46,860 nt of DNA, taken from the NCBI RefSeq assembly GCF_000426385.1, contig NZ_AUFG01000030.1, forward strand, positions 1 to 46,860, written 5' to 3'. The notes beneath the pieces were generated by a model, which worked only from the letters and a program-made list of their open reading frames with translations, ran no database searches and was not told where the DNA came from. Positions 8,253-17,300 of the stretch are shown here, piece by piece (the stretch's first letter is position 1; every line of letters starts with the position of its first letter). The DNA comes from Arsenicicoccus bolidensis DSM 15745. Lineage in GTDB: Bacteria; Actinomycetota; Actinomycetes; Actinomycetales; Dermatophilaceae. Made by a program: the position numbers and the translations under genes.

Positions 8253-8975
8253 GTGATCAGACGCCCCCGCCCCCGCCGCCTCCTCACCGCCCTCGCCGCC
8301 CTGGCGACCGCCGCCGCGGTCGGGCCCGCCTCCCCCACCTCCCCCGTCGCGTCTGCAGCACCGCGACCGATCTACGCCCCCGGCACGTCCGTGAGCCAGC
8401 TGCAGTCCACGCAGGTGATGGTCGCCGACCGCACCAGCGGCACCAAGGGCACCTGGGCCCGCTACTCCTGGAACGGCTCTCGCTGGGTCCGCGTCAACGC
8501 CAACGCTGCGGCGGTCTTCGGCCGCGGCGGTGTCGTCCCGAGCGCGCAGCGCCGCCAGGGCACCAGCACGACCCCCGCCGGCACCTTCTCGCTGGTGCAT
8601 GCGTTCGGCGTCGGCAACCCCGGCACCCGCATGCCCTATCGCCGGGTCACGCGCTGCAGCTGGTGGATCCAGCACCCCGGCCAGCGCGACTACAACCGCT
8701 GGCGCGAGTCCTGCTCGGTGCCCGCCTCCGTGGCGCGCTCGTCCGAGCGGCTGCAGTCCTACGTCGACAGCGGGCTCTACCGCCAGGCCGTCGTGATCCG
8801 CTACAACTACACGACGCCCAACCGGTCCGGAGCCCACTCCGGGGCCGGGATCTTCCTGCACTACGCGCGGTCCTACACCGGCGGCTGCGTCGGCATCGAC
8901 AGCATGACCGAGCTCACCGCCACCGTGCGGTGGCTGGACCCGGCCCGCAAGCCGGTCATCGTCGTCAAGGCCTGA
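8253..8975 (+). CDS. Secreted L,D-transpeptidase-like (YkuD superfamily) protein
   Basis: Exported cell-wall enzyme candidate of 240 residues. After an Arg-rich start and hydrophobic core (about 10-35) with an AXA-type cleavage region, the mature domain carries FLHYARSYTGGCVGID near its end: His203 and Cys212 fit the His...Gly-Cys active-site motif of YkuD-type L,D-transpeptidases, although the motif is a shortened variant as in YafK-like members. TSTTPAGTFSL (about 107-117) matches the substrate-loop PAG motif of these proteins. I prefer the GTG at 8253 over the TTG at 8235: a CATAGT box at 8241-8246 ends 6 nt before the GTG, which fits a leaderless transcript. The peptidoglycan cross-linking role is inferred from the family. 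Confidence 0.75.
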   Translation: MIRRPRPRRLLTALAALATAAAVGPASPTSPVASAAPRPIYAPGTSVSQLQSTQVMVADRTSGTKGTWARYSWNGSRWVRVNANAAAVFGRGGVVPSAQRRQGTSTTPAGTFSLVHAFGVGNPGTRMPYRRVTRCSWWIQHPGQRDYNRWRESCSVPASVARSSERLQSYVDSGLYRQAVVIRYNYTTPNRSGAHSGAGIFLHYARSYTGGCVGIDSMTELTATVRWLDPARKPVIVVKA

Positions 8976-8997
8976 CGGGGCTGACCCGAGAGCAGTC

Positions 8998-9093
8998 TGG
9001 CGGAGGCGGACGGGAATCGAACCCGCCTGCGACGGATACCGCCGCACACCGGTTTTGAAGACCGGGAGGACCACCAGGCACCTGTACGCCTCC
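8998..9093 (-). tRNA. selC: tRNA-Sec (anticodon TCA)
   Basis: A 96-nt selenocysteine tRNA on the minus strand. The acceptor stem pairs GGAGGCG (5' end at 9093) with CGCCTCC, followed by discriminator G and an encoded CCA at 9000-8998. The anticodon loop CTTCAAA sits between CCGGT and ACCGG, with the anticodon TCA at 9058-9056, which reads UGA. The variable arm is long: TGCGGCGG pairs with CCGTCGCA around TAT. The T-arm contains GGTTCGATTCC. The eighth acceptor position, extended in tRNA-Sec, is a U·C mismatch here. Its length matches the 95-nt E. coli selC. It lies between selAB and selD. Confidence 0.95.
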
Positions 9094-9154
9094 GCCGCAG
9101 ATCGTACCCGCCGACAGCGTGCCGCAGACGCGCCCCCGGAGGTAACGTCGAGGC

Positions 9155-9442
9155 ATGGCACCGAGCAAGGACGATCGCAAGGACGACCCCGGCCCCAGCG
9201 TCAAGGACAAGGAGCTCTACGAGTCGCTCCGCGACGAGGGCAACAGCAAGGAGAAGTCGGCGCGCATCGCCAACGCGGCTGCGGCGCAGGGCCGCTCGAA
9301 GGTCGGCGAGCGCGGCGGCGAGCATGGCAGCTATGACGACTGGACCAAGGACGAGCTGCTGGACCGCGCCAAGGAGATCGGCATCGAGGGTCGGTCCTCC
9401 ATGACCAAGGACGAGCTGATCGAGGCGCTCCGCAACCACTGA
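9155..9442 (+). CDS. Small charged protein, DUF7218 / Rho-N-like
   Basis: A 95-residue acidic and basic protein without signal or membrane segment. The first half contains KELYESLRDEGNSKEKSARI, a pattern common to short actinobacterial proteins annotated as DUF7218. The second half, WTKDELLDRAKEIGIEGRSSMTKDELIEAL in two pieces, resembles the Rho N-terminal / SAP-like helical fold that binds nucleic acid. The ATG at 9155 follows GGAGGTAA by about 10 nt. It lies between the tRNA-Sec gene and selD; 34 nt separate it from selD, so co-transcription is possible, but no selenium role is known. Function is unknown; nucleic-acid binding is inference. Confidence 0.8.
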   Translation: MAPSKDDRKDDPGPSVKDKELYESLRDEGNSKEKSARIANAAAAQGRSKVGERGGEHGSYDDWTKDELLDRAKEIGIEGRSSMTKDELIEALRNH

Positions 9443-9476
9443 GCCGGGGGTCGTGGACTCGACCTAAGGTGTCCGT

Positions 9477-10466
9477 ATGACGACCCCCTCCTCCATCCGG
9501 CTGACGCAGACCGCCCACGGGGGCGGCTGCGCCTGCAAGATCCCGCCCGGCGAGCTCGAGGAGATCGTCAGCGGTCTCGTGGGCGTGGACAGCCCGGACC
9601 TGCTGGTCGGCCTCGACGACGGCGACGATGCGGCGGTCGTCCGCATCGGCCCCGGGCAGGCCGTCGTCGTGACCACGGACTTCTTCACGCCCGTCGTCGA
9701 CGACGCCTACGACTGGGGACGGATCGCCGCGGCCAACGCGCTGTCCGACGTCTATGCGATGGGCGGGCGCCCGATCGTGGCCGTCAACCTCGTCGGCTGG
9801 CCGCGCGAGGTGCTGCCCGCCGAGCTGCTGCGCGAGGTCCTGCGCGGCGGTCTCGACATCGCGCGCGAGGCGGCCTGCCCCGTCGGTGGTGGGCACTCGA
9901 TCGACGACCCGGAGCCCAAGTACGGCCTCGCCGTCACCGGCCTGGTCGACCCCGACCGGCTGCTGCGCAACGACCGGGCCCGCGCCGGGCTGCCGATCAG
10001 CCTGACCAAGCCCCTCGGTGTCGGCGTCCTCAACAACCGCCACAAGTCCACCGGCGAGGTCTTTGCCCAGGCCATCGCGTCCATGACCGCCCTCAACGCC
10101 GACGCGGGACGCGCCGCCGTCGAGAGCGGCGCCGAGGCTGCCACGGACGTCACGGGATTCGGGCTGCTCGGCCACCTGCACAAGATGATGCGGGCCTCGG
10201 GGGTGTCGGCCGTGCTGGACGCCGCGGCCGTCCCCTACCTCGAGGGCGCGCGCGAGGCGCTGCGCGACGGCTACGTCAGCGGAGGGACGCGCCGCAACCT
10301 CGACTGGGTGCGCCCGCACCTGGAGGCGTCCGTCGACGAGGACGAGCTGCTGCTGCTCGCCGACGCCCAGACCAGCGGCGGCCTGCTGGTCGTGGGCGAG
10401 GTGCCGGGCGCCCCGGTGATCGGCGAGGTCGTGGCGGGCGGCGAGCACACCATCAGCGTGCGATGA
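9477..10466 (+). CDS. selD: Selenide, water dikinase (selenophosphate synthetase)
   Basis: Makes selenophosphate from selenide and ATP, the selenium donor used by SelA. The 329-residue protein starts IRLTQTAHGGGCACK: Cys18, Cys20 and Lys21 correspond to E. coli Cys17, Cys19 and Lys20, so the active site uses cysteine, not selenocysteine. The metal/ATP-binding aspartates are seen in LDDGDDAAV and TTDFFTPVVDD, and the PurM-like fold continues with NALSDVYAMGG and DVTGFGLLGH. Length is normal. The ATG at 9477 is the only good start. The stop overlaps the ATG of the rhodanese gene (ATGA), which implies coupled translation. Confidence 0.97.
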   Translation: MTTPSSIRLTQTAHGGGCACKIPPGELEEIVSGLVGVDSPDLLVGLDDGDDAAVVRIGPGQAVVVTTDFFTPVVDDAYDWGRIAAANALSDVYAMGGRPIVAVNLVGWPREVLPAELLREVLRGGLDIAREAACPVGGGHSIDDPEPKYGLAVTGLVDPDRLLRNDRARAGLPISLTKPLGVGVLNNRHKSTGEVFAQAIASMTALNADAGRAAVESGAEAATDVTGFGLLGHLHKMMRASGVSAVLDAAAVPYLEGAREALRDGYVSGGTRRNLDWVRPHLEASVDEDELLLLADAQTSGGLLVVGEVPGAPVIGEVVAGGEHTISVR

Positions 10467-10870
10467 CCGAGGCGCTCGGCGTCGACGCCCGGCTCGCGCG
10501 CGCCCGCGAGGGGTGGACGCGGCTGACGCCGCTGGAGGCGTATGCCGCCCAGCGGGCCGGCGCGGTCCTCGTGGACACCCGCACCGCGGAGCAGCGGGCC
10601 GAGACCGTCGAGATCCCCGGCGCGCTCGCGATCGACCGGACCGTGCTGGAGTGGCGCCTCGACCCGACGTTCGCGTGGCGGATCCCCGAGGCGACCGGCT
10701 GGGACCTCACCTACGTGCTCCTGTGCCGACAGGGCTACAGCTCGAGCCTCGCCGCCCGGTCGCTGCGAGACCTGGGGCTGCGCAACGCGACCGACGTCGT
10801 GGGCGGCGTCGAGGCCTGGGTCGCCGCGGGGCTGCCCACCACGACCGAGCCGGGCGACGTGCGCCGCTGA
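10463..10870 (+). CDS. Rhodanese-domain protein coupled to selD
   Basis: Single rhodanese domain of 135 residues with active-site loop LLCRQGYSSSLAA; the Cys, about residue 93, would carry a persulfide or perselenide. The cytoplasmic protein has no signal. The domain starts with VLVDTRTAEQR, the usual CH2A motif, and ends with GGVEAWVAAGLP. Start and stop overlap with selD as ATGA, so the two are made together. Rhodaneses can bind selenium and have been shown to deliver it to SelD in vitro, so a selenium-donor role is plausible here; sulfur transfer is the alternative. No catalytic residue is missing. Confidence 0.9.
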   Translation: MTEALGVDARLARAREGWTRLTPLEAYAAQRAGAVLVDTRTAEQRAETVEIPGALAIDRTVLEWRLDPTFAWRIPEATGWDLTYVLLCRQGYSSSLAARSLRDLGLRNATDVVGGVEAWVAAGLPTTTEPGDVRR

Positions 10871-10950
10871 CGGACCGGGGACCGGGGACCGGGATGGGTC
10901 AGGCATGCCCTGTCGTCGAGCCATGTGGTGACCGAGCGGCCTCCGGCCGC

Positions 10951-10998
10951 GGGGCCTACCGGCGGCGGGGCCTACCGGCGGCGGGGCCTACCGGCGGC
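10951..10998. repeat. 16-bp tandem repeat across the MFS gene stop codon
   Basis: Three identical copies of GGGGCCTACCGGCGGC follow each other at 10951-10966, 10967-10982 and 10983-10998, with a partial fourth inside the transporter gene. On the minus strand each unit contains TAG, and the transporter stop (10988-10990) is the TAG of the innermost unit. The repeat therefore starts in the last codons (Arg-Arg-Arg) and runs into the 3' untranslated part. Confidence 0.9.
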
Positions 10999-12277
10999 GG
11001 GGCGCCTTGGTGATCAACGGGATCGCCGCGCCCACGAGCGCGATCACGCCGAGCGTGGTGAAGGCCAGCGTGTAGTTCTTGTCGTCGCCGATGAGCGCCG
11101 TCGCGAGCAGCGGACCGGCCACGCCGCCGATGCTCCAGCCGAGGAGCATGAGGCCGTAGATGCCGCCGGCGTTCTTGACGCCGAAGAAGCGACCAGCCGT
11201 CGAGGGCATCGTGCCGAAGCCGCCGCCGTAGCAGGTGTAGATGATCGCCGCGAGCACGGCGAACATCGCTGCGTTGCCGACGTGCGGCAGCGCGATCAGC
11301 GCCAGACCCTGCAGGCCGAGGATGCCGACGAAGGCCGTCATCTTGCCGATCTTGTCGGACAGCGACGCCCACAGGATGCGGCCGACGCCGTTGAACAGCC
11401 CCATGATGCCGACGAGGGCGCCCGCACCCGCCGCGGAGTAGCCCGCGATGTCGGTGGCGCTGCCCGCAGCGACCGAGATCAAGGAGATGCCCGCGGTGAC
11501 GCTGATGGTGAGGATCAGGGTGAGGAGGTACCACTGCGGCGTGCGCAGCGCCTCCTGCTGGGTGAAGTCGGCACCCGGGCTCGCCTGGGCCGTGGCCGGG
11601 CTCGTGCCAGAGGCGCCGGCCGAGCTCTTGGCGGGGGCTGCGCCGACCGTGTAGCCCTGCGGCGGGTTGCGGAACACCGAGGCGCCGAGGACGCCGGCGA
11701 TCAGGTAGGCGATGCCGAGCCACAGGAAGGGCGACGTCGGGTGGGCCGGGTCCTTGGCGATGAGGGAGGTCGCGAGCGGTGCGGTGATGACCGCTCCGAA
11801 GCCGAAGCCGCCGACGGCGAGGCCCGTGATCAGGCCGGCCTTGTCGGGGAACCACTTCTGCAGCATGGCGATCGGGACGATGTAGGCCATGCCGAGACCG
11901 AAGCCGGACAGGACGCCGTAGCCGAGGACGAGCAGCCACAGCTGCCCCTCGTCGCGGGCGAACGAGCTGAGGATGATGCCGATCGAGTAGATGACGACGC
12001 CGGTCAGGGCCACGGTGCGCGGGCCCTTGCGGTCCTGGATGCGCCCACCGATGAAGGAGCCGACGAAGATCATGCCGATCGCGACCTCGAACGGGATCGC
12101 GGCCTGGGTCTTGGTCAGCTGCAGGAGCGACGAGTCCGACTGCAGGGCCTTGCCGAAGACGCTCCACGCGTAGACGGCACCGATGGCCATCTGCACGAGG
12201 ACGCCGCCGAGCAGCAGGAGCCAGCGGTTGGGAGTGGCGGTGGGTGCGGAGGCCGCCTCCCGGGTGGTCGAGCTCAT
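10988..12277 (-). CDS. OFA-family (oxalate/formate) MFS transporter
   Basis: Membrane transporter of the major facilitator superfamily, 429 residues, about 12 hydrophobic segments. The N-terminus NRWLLLLGGVLVQMAIGAVYAWSVF (in two halves, residues about 17-41) is the hallmark of the oxalate/formate antiporter (OFA) family; GGRIQDRKGPR is the loop 2-3 MFS motif. The ATG at 12277 starts the conserved domain and has AGGAA upstream; the longer frame is not supported. It is last in the fdhA-fdhB-nrfD direction, 46 nt after the membrane subunit, so it probably moves formate or a related small acid for the dehydrogenase. Other OFA members carry other monocarboxylates, so substrate is inferred from context. 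Confidence 0.88.
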   Translation of the reverse strand: MSSTTREAASAPTATPNRWLLLLGGVLVQMAIGAVYAWSVFGKALQSDSSLLQLTKTQAAIPFEVAIGMIFVGSFIGGRIQDRKGPRTVALTGVVIYSIGIILSSFARDEGQLWLLVLGYGVLSGFGLGMAYIVPIAMLQKWFPDKAGLITGLAVGGFGFGAVITAPLATSLIAKDPAHPTSPFLWLGIAYLIAGVLGASVFRNPPQGYTVGAAPAKSSAGASGTSPATAQASPGADFTQQEALRTPQWYLLTLILTISVTAGISLISVAAGSATDIAGYSAAGAGALVGIMGLFNGVGRILWASLSDKIGKMTAFVGILGLQGLALIALPHVGNAAMFAVLAAIIYTCYGGGFGTMPSTAGRFFGVKNAGGIYGLMLLGWSIGGVAGPLLATALIGDDKNYTLAFTTLGVIALVGAAIPLITKAPRRR

Positions 12278-12323
12278 CGTGGGTTCCTGTCGGTCGAGCG
12301 GTGTCGTATGCCGTGCAGAGGGG

Positions 12324-13412
12324 TCACCCCAGGGTGCGCTCGCCGCGGTCGAGGCGGGCGCGCTGCGGGACGACGGTGTACTTGGGGTCCTTGGCCGAGG
12401 CGATCCCGGCGCGGAAGATGGCGAACCTGGTGCAGATCGACCCCGCCACCAGGGCGGCCCCGGCGACGACCGCGGCGGGCTTGCTGCGCCGCCCGGCGAC
12501 GAGGGACACGGCGGCACCACCGAGGGTCAGCGCCTTGCTCGCGGTCCACCAACGGCCCGCCTCCCCCTCGTGCAGCAGCTCGGCGCTGATGCCCATCGAG
12601 TGCTCCATGACCTGGGCGGAGCCGAGCTCCCACAGGGCACCGCCGACCGCGAGACGCCCGGCGGGCCAGGCCTGCTCGTGGGGTGCGGCGATCATCGCCA
12701 TACCGGCAGCGGACGCCGCCGCCGACCCGGCGAAGACCATCGGCAGCTCCTTGTAGGCGCTGTGCCAGGCCGGGGTCGCGGTGTTGCCGAGCAGCACCGC
12801 GGTGTAGGCCGCGAGGGGCGGGGAGAAGAAAGCCGCACCCAGGCCGGCCGGACGGCCGGCCCACCCGAGGAGCCGGGCGACAGGCTTGAGCGACTGGGGC
12901 AGGGCCTCCTCGACCGGGCGGGCGAGCTCGGCGACGGCGGCGACCCCGGCCAGCGGGCCGTAGCCCGCGAGGATCCACGAACCCACGCTCATCGGCGAGG
13001 TCAGCTTGACCACCCGCAGCATGTTGATGAACCGCTCGGGGCGGCCGAGGTCCGCGATCAGGAAGTAGGTCGCCAGCCCGATCGACCCCAGGGCGGTCCA
13101 CCGGGCCTGGCGTCGCAGACCGGGCAGGTCCGCCAGGTCGGCGCCAGCCGCGAGCAGGGACGACCCGGCGGCCAGTCCGCCGACGAACAGGTAGGCCGGG
13201 ATCTCGTCCGACCAGGGGGCGGGCTTGACGATGGGACGGCCGTAGTAGGAGGTGAACTCCGCCTCCGGGACCATGGACTCCTCGCCACGCCCGTTGCCGG
13301 CGAACCGGCGCACGCCGAACAACCCTGAACCGCGTCGCTTGCGGCCTCCGCCGCGACGGGGCTCGTCGGGCCACAGGCCCTCGCGCGTCTCTTGCTGGGC
13401 GGGGTTGGTCAT
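12324..13412 (-). CDS. Formate dehydrogenase membrane subunit, NrfD/PsrC type
   Basis: Integral membrane protein of 362 residues with about eight or nine hydrophobic segments (first near 78-98), of the NrfD/PsrC quinone-interacting family rather than the haem-binding FdnI/FdoI type. The N-terminal 60 residues are basic and soluble; SWILAGYG and LGRPERF are family-type segments, the latter common to polysulfide-reductase-like subunits. It should pass electrons from the Fe-S subunit to the quinone pool. It starts at 13412 within the stop of fdhB (ATGA overlap). It follows fdhA-fdhB exactly where a membrane anchor is expected. Assignment as FDH gamma-equivalent is from context plus family. Confidence 0.88.
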   Translation of the reverse strand: MTNPAQQETREGLWPDEPRRGGGRKRRGSGLFGVRRFAGNGRGEESMVPEAEFTSYYGRPIVKPAPWSDEIPAYLFVGGLAAGSSLLAAGADLADLPGLRRQARWTALGSIGLATYFLIADLGRPERFINMLRVVKLTSPMSVGSWILAGYGPLAGVAAVAELARPVEEALPQSLKPVARLLGWAGRPAGLGAAFFSPPLAAYTAVLLGNTATPAWHSAYKELPMVFAGSAAASAAGMAMIAAPHEQAWPAGRLAVGGALWELGSAQVMEHSMGISAELLHEGEAGRWWTASKALTLGGAAVSLVAGRRSKPAAVVAGAALVAGSICTRFAIFRAGIASAKDPKYTVVPQRARLDRGERTLG

Positions 13413-14362
13413 CGACGGCCTCCGAGAAAGGACAGGGCGACCCCGACGAGCAGGGTCAGTCCCCCGACGCCGCCCTTGCGGAAGATGTCGGCGAGGTCCT
13501 TGGTCGTCACGACCGGGTCCGGCGGCAGGCCGTAGACCTCGGGCTCGTCGAGGAGCAGGAACATCGCGCCGGTGCCGCCGACGCCGTCGTGCGGGTCGTC
13601 GCCGTACATCCGCGCCGAGGTGTAGCCCTGCTCGTGCAGCGTCTCCACCCGCGCCCGGCCCCGCTCGCGCAGCTCCGCGACGTCACCGAACTGGATGGAC
13701 TCGGTCGGGCAGGCCTGTGCGCACGCGGGCGTCTGGCCGGCCCCGATCCGGTCGTAGCACAGGGTGCACTTCTGAGCCACGCCGGCGTTGGTGACCTCAC
13801 CCTTGCTGCCGGGGCGACGCTCGATCACGCCGAACGGGCAAGCAGCGACGCAGTAGCCGCAGCCGTTGCAGATCTCGTCCTGCACGACCACGGTCCCGAA
13901 CTCCGTGCGGAACAACGAGCCCGTCGGGCAGACGTCCAGGCAGCCCGCGTGGGTGCAGTGCTTGCACACGTCCGAGCTCATCAGCCAGCGGAAGTCCGGC
14001 TTGCCGTCGGCGGCGGGTGCCGCGTCGAGCGCCGCGGGAAGCGCCTCGTCGTCCGGCCGCAGGCCCGGCATACCGAGGTCGACCGGTTGACGACCCAGCA
14101 CGGTGTCGTCACCGCGCCCCGGCTGCTCGATGAACTTGACCTGGCGCCAGGTGCTGGCGCCGAGGCTCTTGGAGTTGTCGAAGGACGACCCGAGCAGGTC
14201 CAGACCGTCCTCGGGGAGCATGTTCCACTCCTTGCACGCGACCTCACAGGCCTTGCAGCCGATGCAGACCGACGTGTCGGTGAGGAAGCCCTTGCGGTCC
14301 GGAGCGTCCTGCCAGCCGGCGTCGGGCGCCGGGTCCAGCGGGCCGAACAGGGAGTTGGGCAT
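13409..14362 (-). CDS. fdhB: Formate dehydrogenase Fe-S subunit
   Basis: Electron-transfer subunit of 317 residues with four cysteine clusters for [4Fe-4S] centres: CIGCKACEVAC (33-43), CKHCTHAGCLDVC (about 133-145), CNGCGYCVAAC, and CTLC...CAQAC. It carries electrons from the molybdenum site to the membrane subunit. The C-terminus ends in one hydrophobic segment, GGLTLLVGVALSFLG (about 299-313), a membrane anchor as in FdnH/FdoH. It starts inside the fdhA stop (TGATG) and ends within the next gene's start (ATGA), so the three subunits are tightly coupled. A 30-residue insertion around 85-120 is rich in Asp/Ala. All sixteen expected cysteines appear present. Confidence 0.95.
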   Translation of the reverse strand: MPNSLFGPLDPAPDAGWQDAPDRKGFLTDTSVCIGCKACEVACKEWNMLPEDGLDLLGSSFDNSKSLGASTWRQVKFIEQPGRGDDTVLGRQPVDLGMPGLRPDDEALPAALDAAPAADGKPDFRWLMSSDVCKHCTHAGCLDVCPTGSLFRTEFGTVVVQDEICNGCGYCVAACPFGVIERRPGSKGEVTNAGVAQKCTLCYDRIGAGQTPACAQACPTESIQFGDVAELRERGRARVETLHEQGYTSARMYGDDPHDGVGGTGAMFLLLDEPEVYGLPPDPVVTTKDLADIFRKGGVGGLTLLVGVALSFLGGRR

Positions 14363-17300
14363 CAGCGGTCACCGTCCTTGTCGTCGGGTCCGACCTCGGT
14401 GGCACCCTTGACGTCGGCGCCGCTGTCGTCATGCTCCTTGACCTTGGCCTCGCGCTCCTGCTCCACGTGGTCGACGTCCACCCCGGAGCGCAGCTCGTTG
14501 CCCGTCTCCTCGGTGACGCCGGAGCGCCGGCGGTAGGAATCGACCAGCTCCAGCAGCTCGGGACCGCGAGGACGTCGCCCGGGCCGGATGTCGCACGCGC
14601 CGACCTTGGACTCCTGGATCAGGACGTTGGGATCGAGCGTGACGCCCATGAGGTCGTTGGTGGAGTCGCCGGTGACGATCGCGCCCGTGCCGCCCGTCGC
14701 CCAGTGGTAGGGCAGGCCGATCTGGTGGAAGGTCCGGCCGTCGATGGTCAGGGCCTTCATGCGCGAGGTCACCAGGACGCGCGCCTCGATCGCCGACCGG
14801 GGCGACACGAGCGTCGCCCAGCCCAGGTGCTCGAGACCCCGCTCGGCCGCCAGCTCGGGCGACACCTCGCAGAACATCTCGGGCTGGAGCTCGGCCAGGT
14901 AGGGCAGCCAGCGGCTCATGCCACCCGCCGTGTGGTGCTCGGTGAGGCGGTAGGTCGTGAAGATGAACGGGTAGACCTCGGGGTGCTCCCGGGCCACCTC
15001 GTCCTCGGGCGGACGCCCGCGAGACGGGGCGGTCAGGTTGTCCGGCCGCTCGTAGACCTTGCGGGTCGGGCTCGCCTGCTGGCTGTAGAAGGGGTTGCGG
15101 ACGCGGCCCTCCTGCGGCTCGTAGTGCGAGGGCAGCGGCCCGTCGAGCAGGCCCTTGGGGGCGAACAGCCAGCCCTTGCCGTCGGCCTGCATGATGAACG
15201 GGTCGTCGCCGGCGATCGCGGCCGGTCCCTTGGCGCCCTCGGGCGGGCGGTAGGCCGGGTCGCGGTCGGCCGGGAAGTCCGGCACGTCCGGGCCCGCCCA
15301 GCGACCCGCCTCGGCGTCCCACCACAGGTGCTTCTTGCGCTCCGACCACGGCTTGCCCTCGGGGTCGGCCGAGGCGCGGTTGTAGAGGATGCGCCGGTTG
15401 GCCGGCCAGCACCAGCCCCACTCGAGGGCGGTCTGGTCCTGCTCGAACCGCGGCTTGCGCCGGTTGGCCTGGTTGACGCCGTCCTTGAACACGCCGGTGT
15501 AGATCCAGCAGCCGCCCTCGGTGGAGCCGTCCGCCCTCATCGCCGTGAACAGCGGCAGGGGCTGGCCTGCCTTGTCCCCCGTGAGGTAGCGGCCGTTGAT
15601 CTCCATCAGCACGGCCTCGCCGTCGACCTCGCCGTGCTCGTTGAGGGGGTAGTCCCACGTGAGGTCGAGCAGGGGGCGGTCGCGCTCGTCCCTGGACGCC
15701 GCGAGGCGCTCCCGGATGCGCACCCCGACGTCGTAGAAGAAGTCCAGCTCGCTCTGGGCGTCGGCCGGCGGCAGCACCGCCTGCTCGCGCCACTGCAGCA
15801 TGCGCTGGGTCTGGGTAAAGGTGCCGGCCTTCTCAACGTGGGAGGCCGCCGGGAAGAAGAAGACCTCGGTCCCGATCGTCTCGGGGGACCGCTCCCCCGA
15901 CTCGATCTCCGGCGAGCTCTGCCAGAAGGTCGCCGACTCGATCAGGCGCAGGTCGCGGACCACGAGCCACTTGAGGCTGGCCAGGCCGTCGCGCTGCAGC
16001 CGACCGTGCGCCGAGGCGACCGCGGGGTTCTGCCCGAGCAGGAAGTAGCCCTCGACCTTGCCGTCGATCATGTCCATGGTCGTGCGGTAGGTCCCGTGGT
16101 CGCCCGTCAGTCGCGGCAGATAGTCGAAGCACCAGTCGTTGGCGGCGGTCGCCTTGTCGCCCCACCACGCCTTGAGCAGGCTCACGGTGTAGCTGTCGGC
16201 CTCGGTCCAGAAGCCCTTCTGGTCGTCGGTCGAGATGGTGCCGAGGTAGTCCTCAAGGGAGTCGTGGACCCCGGCCTTGGGCATCGGGAGATAGCCGGGC
16301 AGCAGGTTGAACAACGTCGGTATGTCGGTCGACCCCTGTATCGAGGCGTGCCCGCGCAGCGCCATCACACCGCCGCCGGGACGGCCGACGTTGCCCAGCA
16401 GCAGCTGGATGATGCAGGCGGTCCGGATGTACTGCGCGCCCACCGAGTGCTGGGTCCAGCCGACCGCGTAGCAGAACGCCGTGGTGCGCTCGCGGCCCGA
16501 GTTGCGGGTCATCGCCTGGGCGACGAAGTCGAAGTCCTCCCGGGAGATGCCGCAGGTCTGCTCGACCACCTCGGGGGTGTAGCGGGCGTAGTGCCGCTTG
16601 AGCACCTGGAACACGCTGCGCGGGTCCTGCATGGACTCGTCGCGTCGGACCCGGTCGGCCCCGGGCAGCGAAGGGCCGCTGGCACCGTGCTCGTCACCGG
16701 CGGCCCGCTCCTGCTTGGACGCCTGCGACTCCTCGGTGCCGTCGTCGGTCGCGGCATACATCCAGCTGTCGTTGTCGTAGCTGGCCGTCTCGGGGTCGTA
16801 GCCCGAGAAGACACCGTCCAGCTCGTCGACGTCCTGGAAGTCCTCGCGGAGGATGACCGGCCCGTTGGTGTAGGCCCGGACGTACTCCTCGAAGTGCAGG
16901 TCGTTGGACAGGATGTAGTTGATGATCGCGCCGAGGAAGACGATGTCGCTGCCCGCGCGGATGCCGACGTGCCGGTGCGCCAGCGCGGAGGTGCGGCTGA
17001 ACCGGGGGTCGACGTGGATCACCGTGGCACCGCGACGCTTGGCCTCCACGACGTACTGGAAGGCCACCGGGTGGGCCTCCGCCATGTTGGAGCCCTGGAT
17101 CACGATGCAGTCGGAGTTGGCGAGGTCCTGCACGAAGTTCGTGGCGCCGCCACGACCGAACGAGGCTCCCAGACTGGGAACCGTGGCGCTGTGTCAAATA
17201 CGAGCCTGGTTCTCGATCTGGATCGCGCCCATGGCCGTGAACAGCTTCTTGATGAGGTAGTTCTCCTCGTTGTCGAGGGTCGCTCCTCCGAGGGCGGCGA

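Noticed and set aside
9477-10466. SelD as a second selenoprotein
   Set aside because: The active-site position is Cys18 with normal codons; no in-frame TGA.
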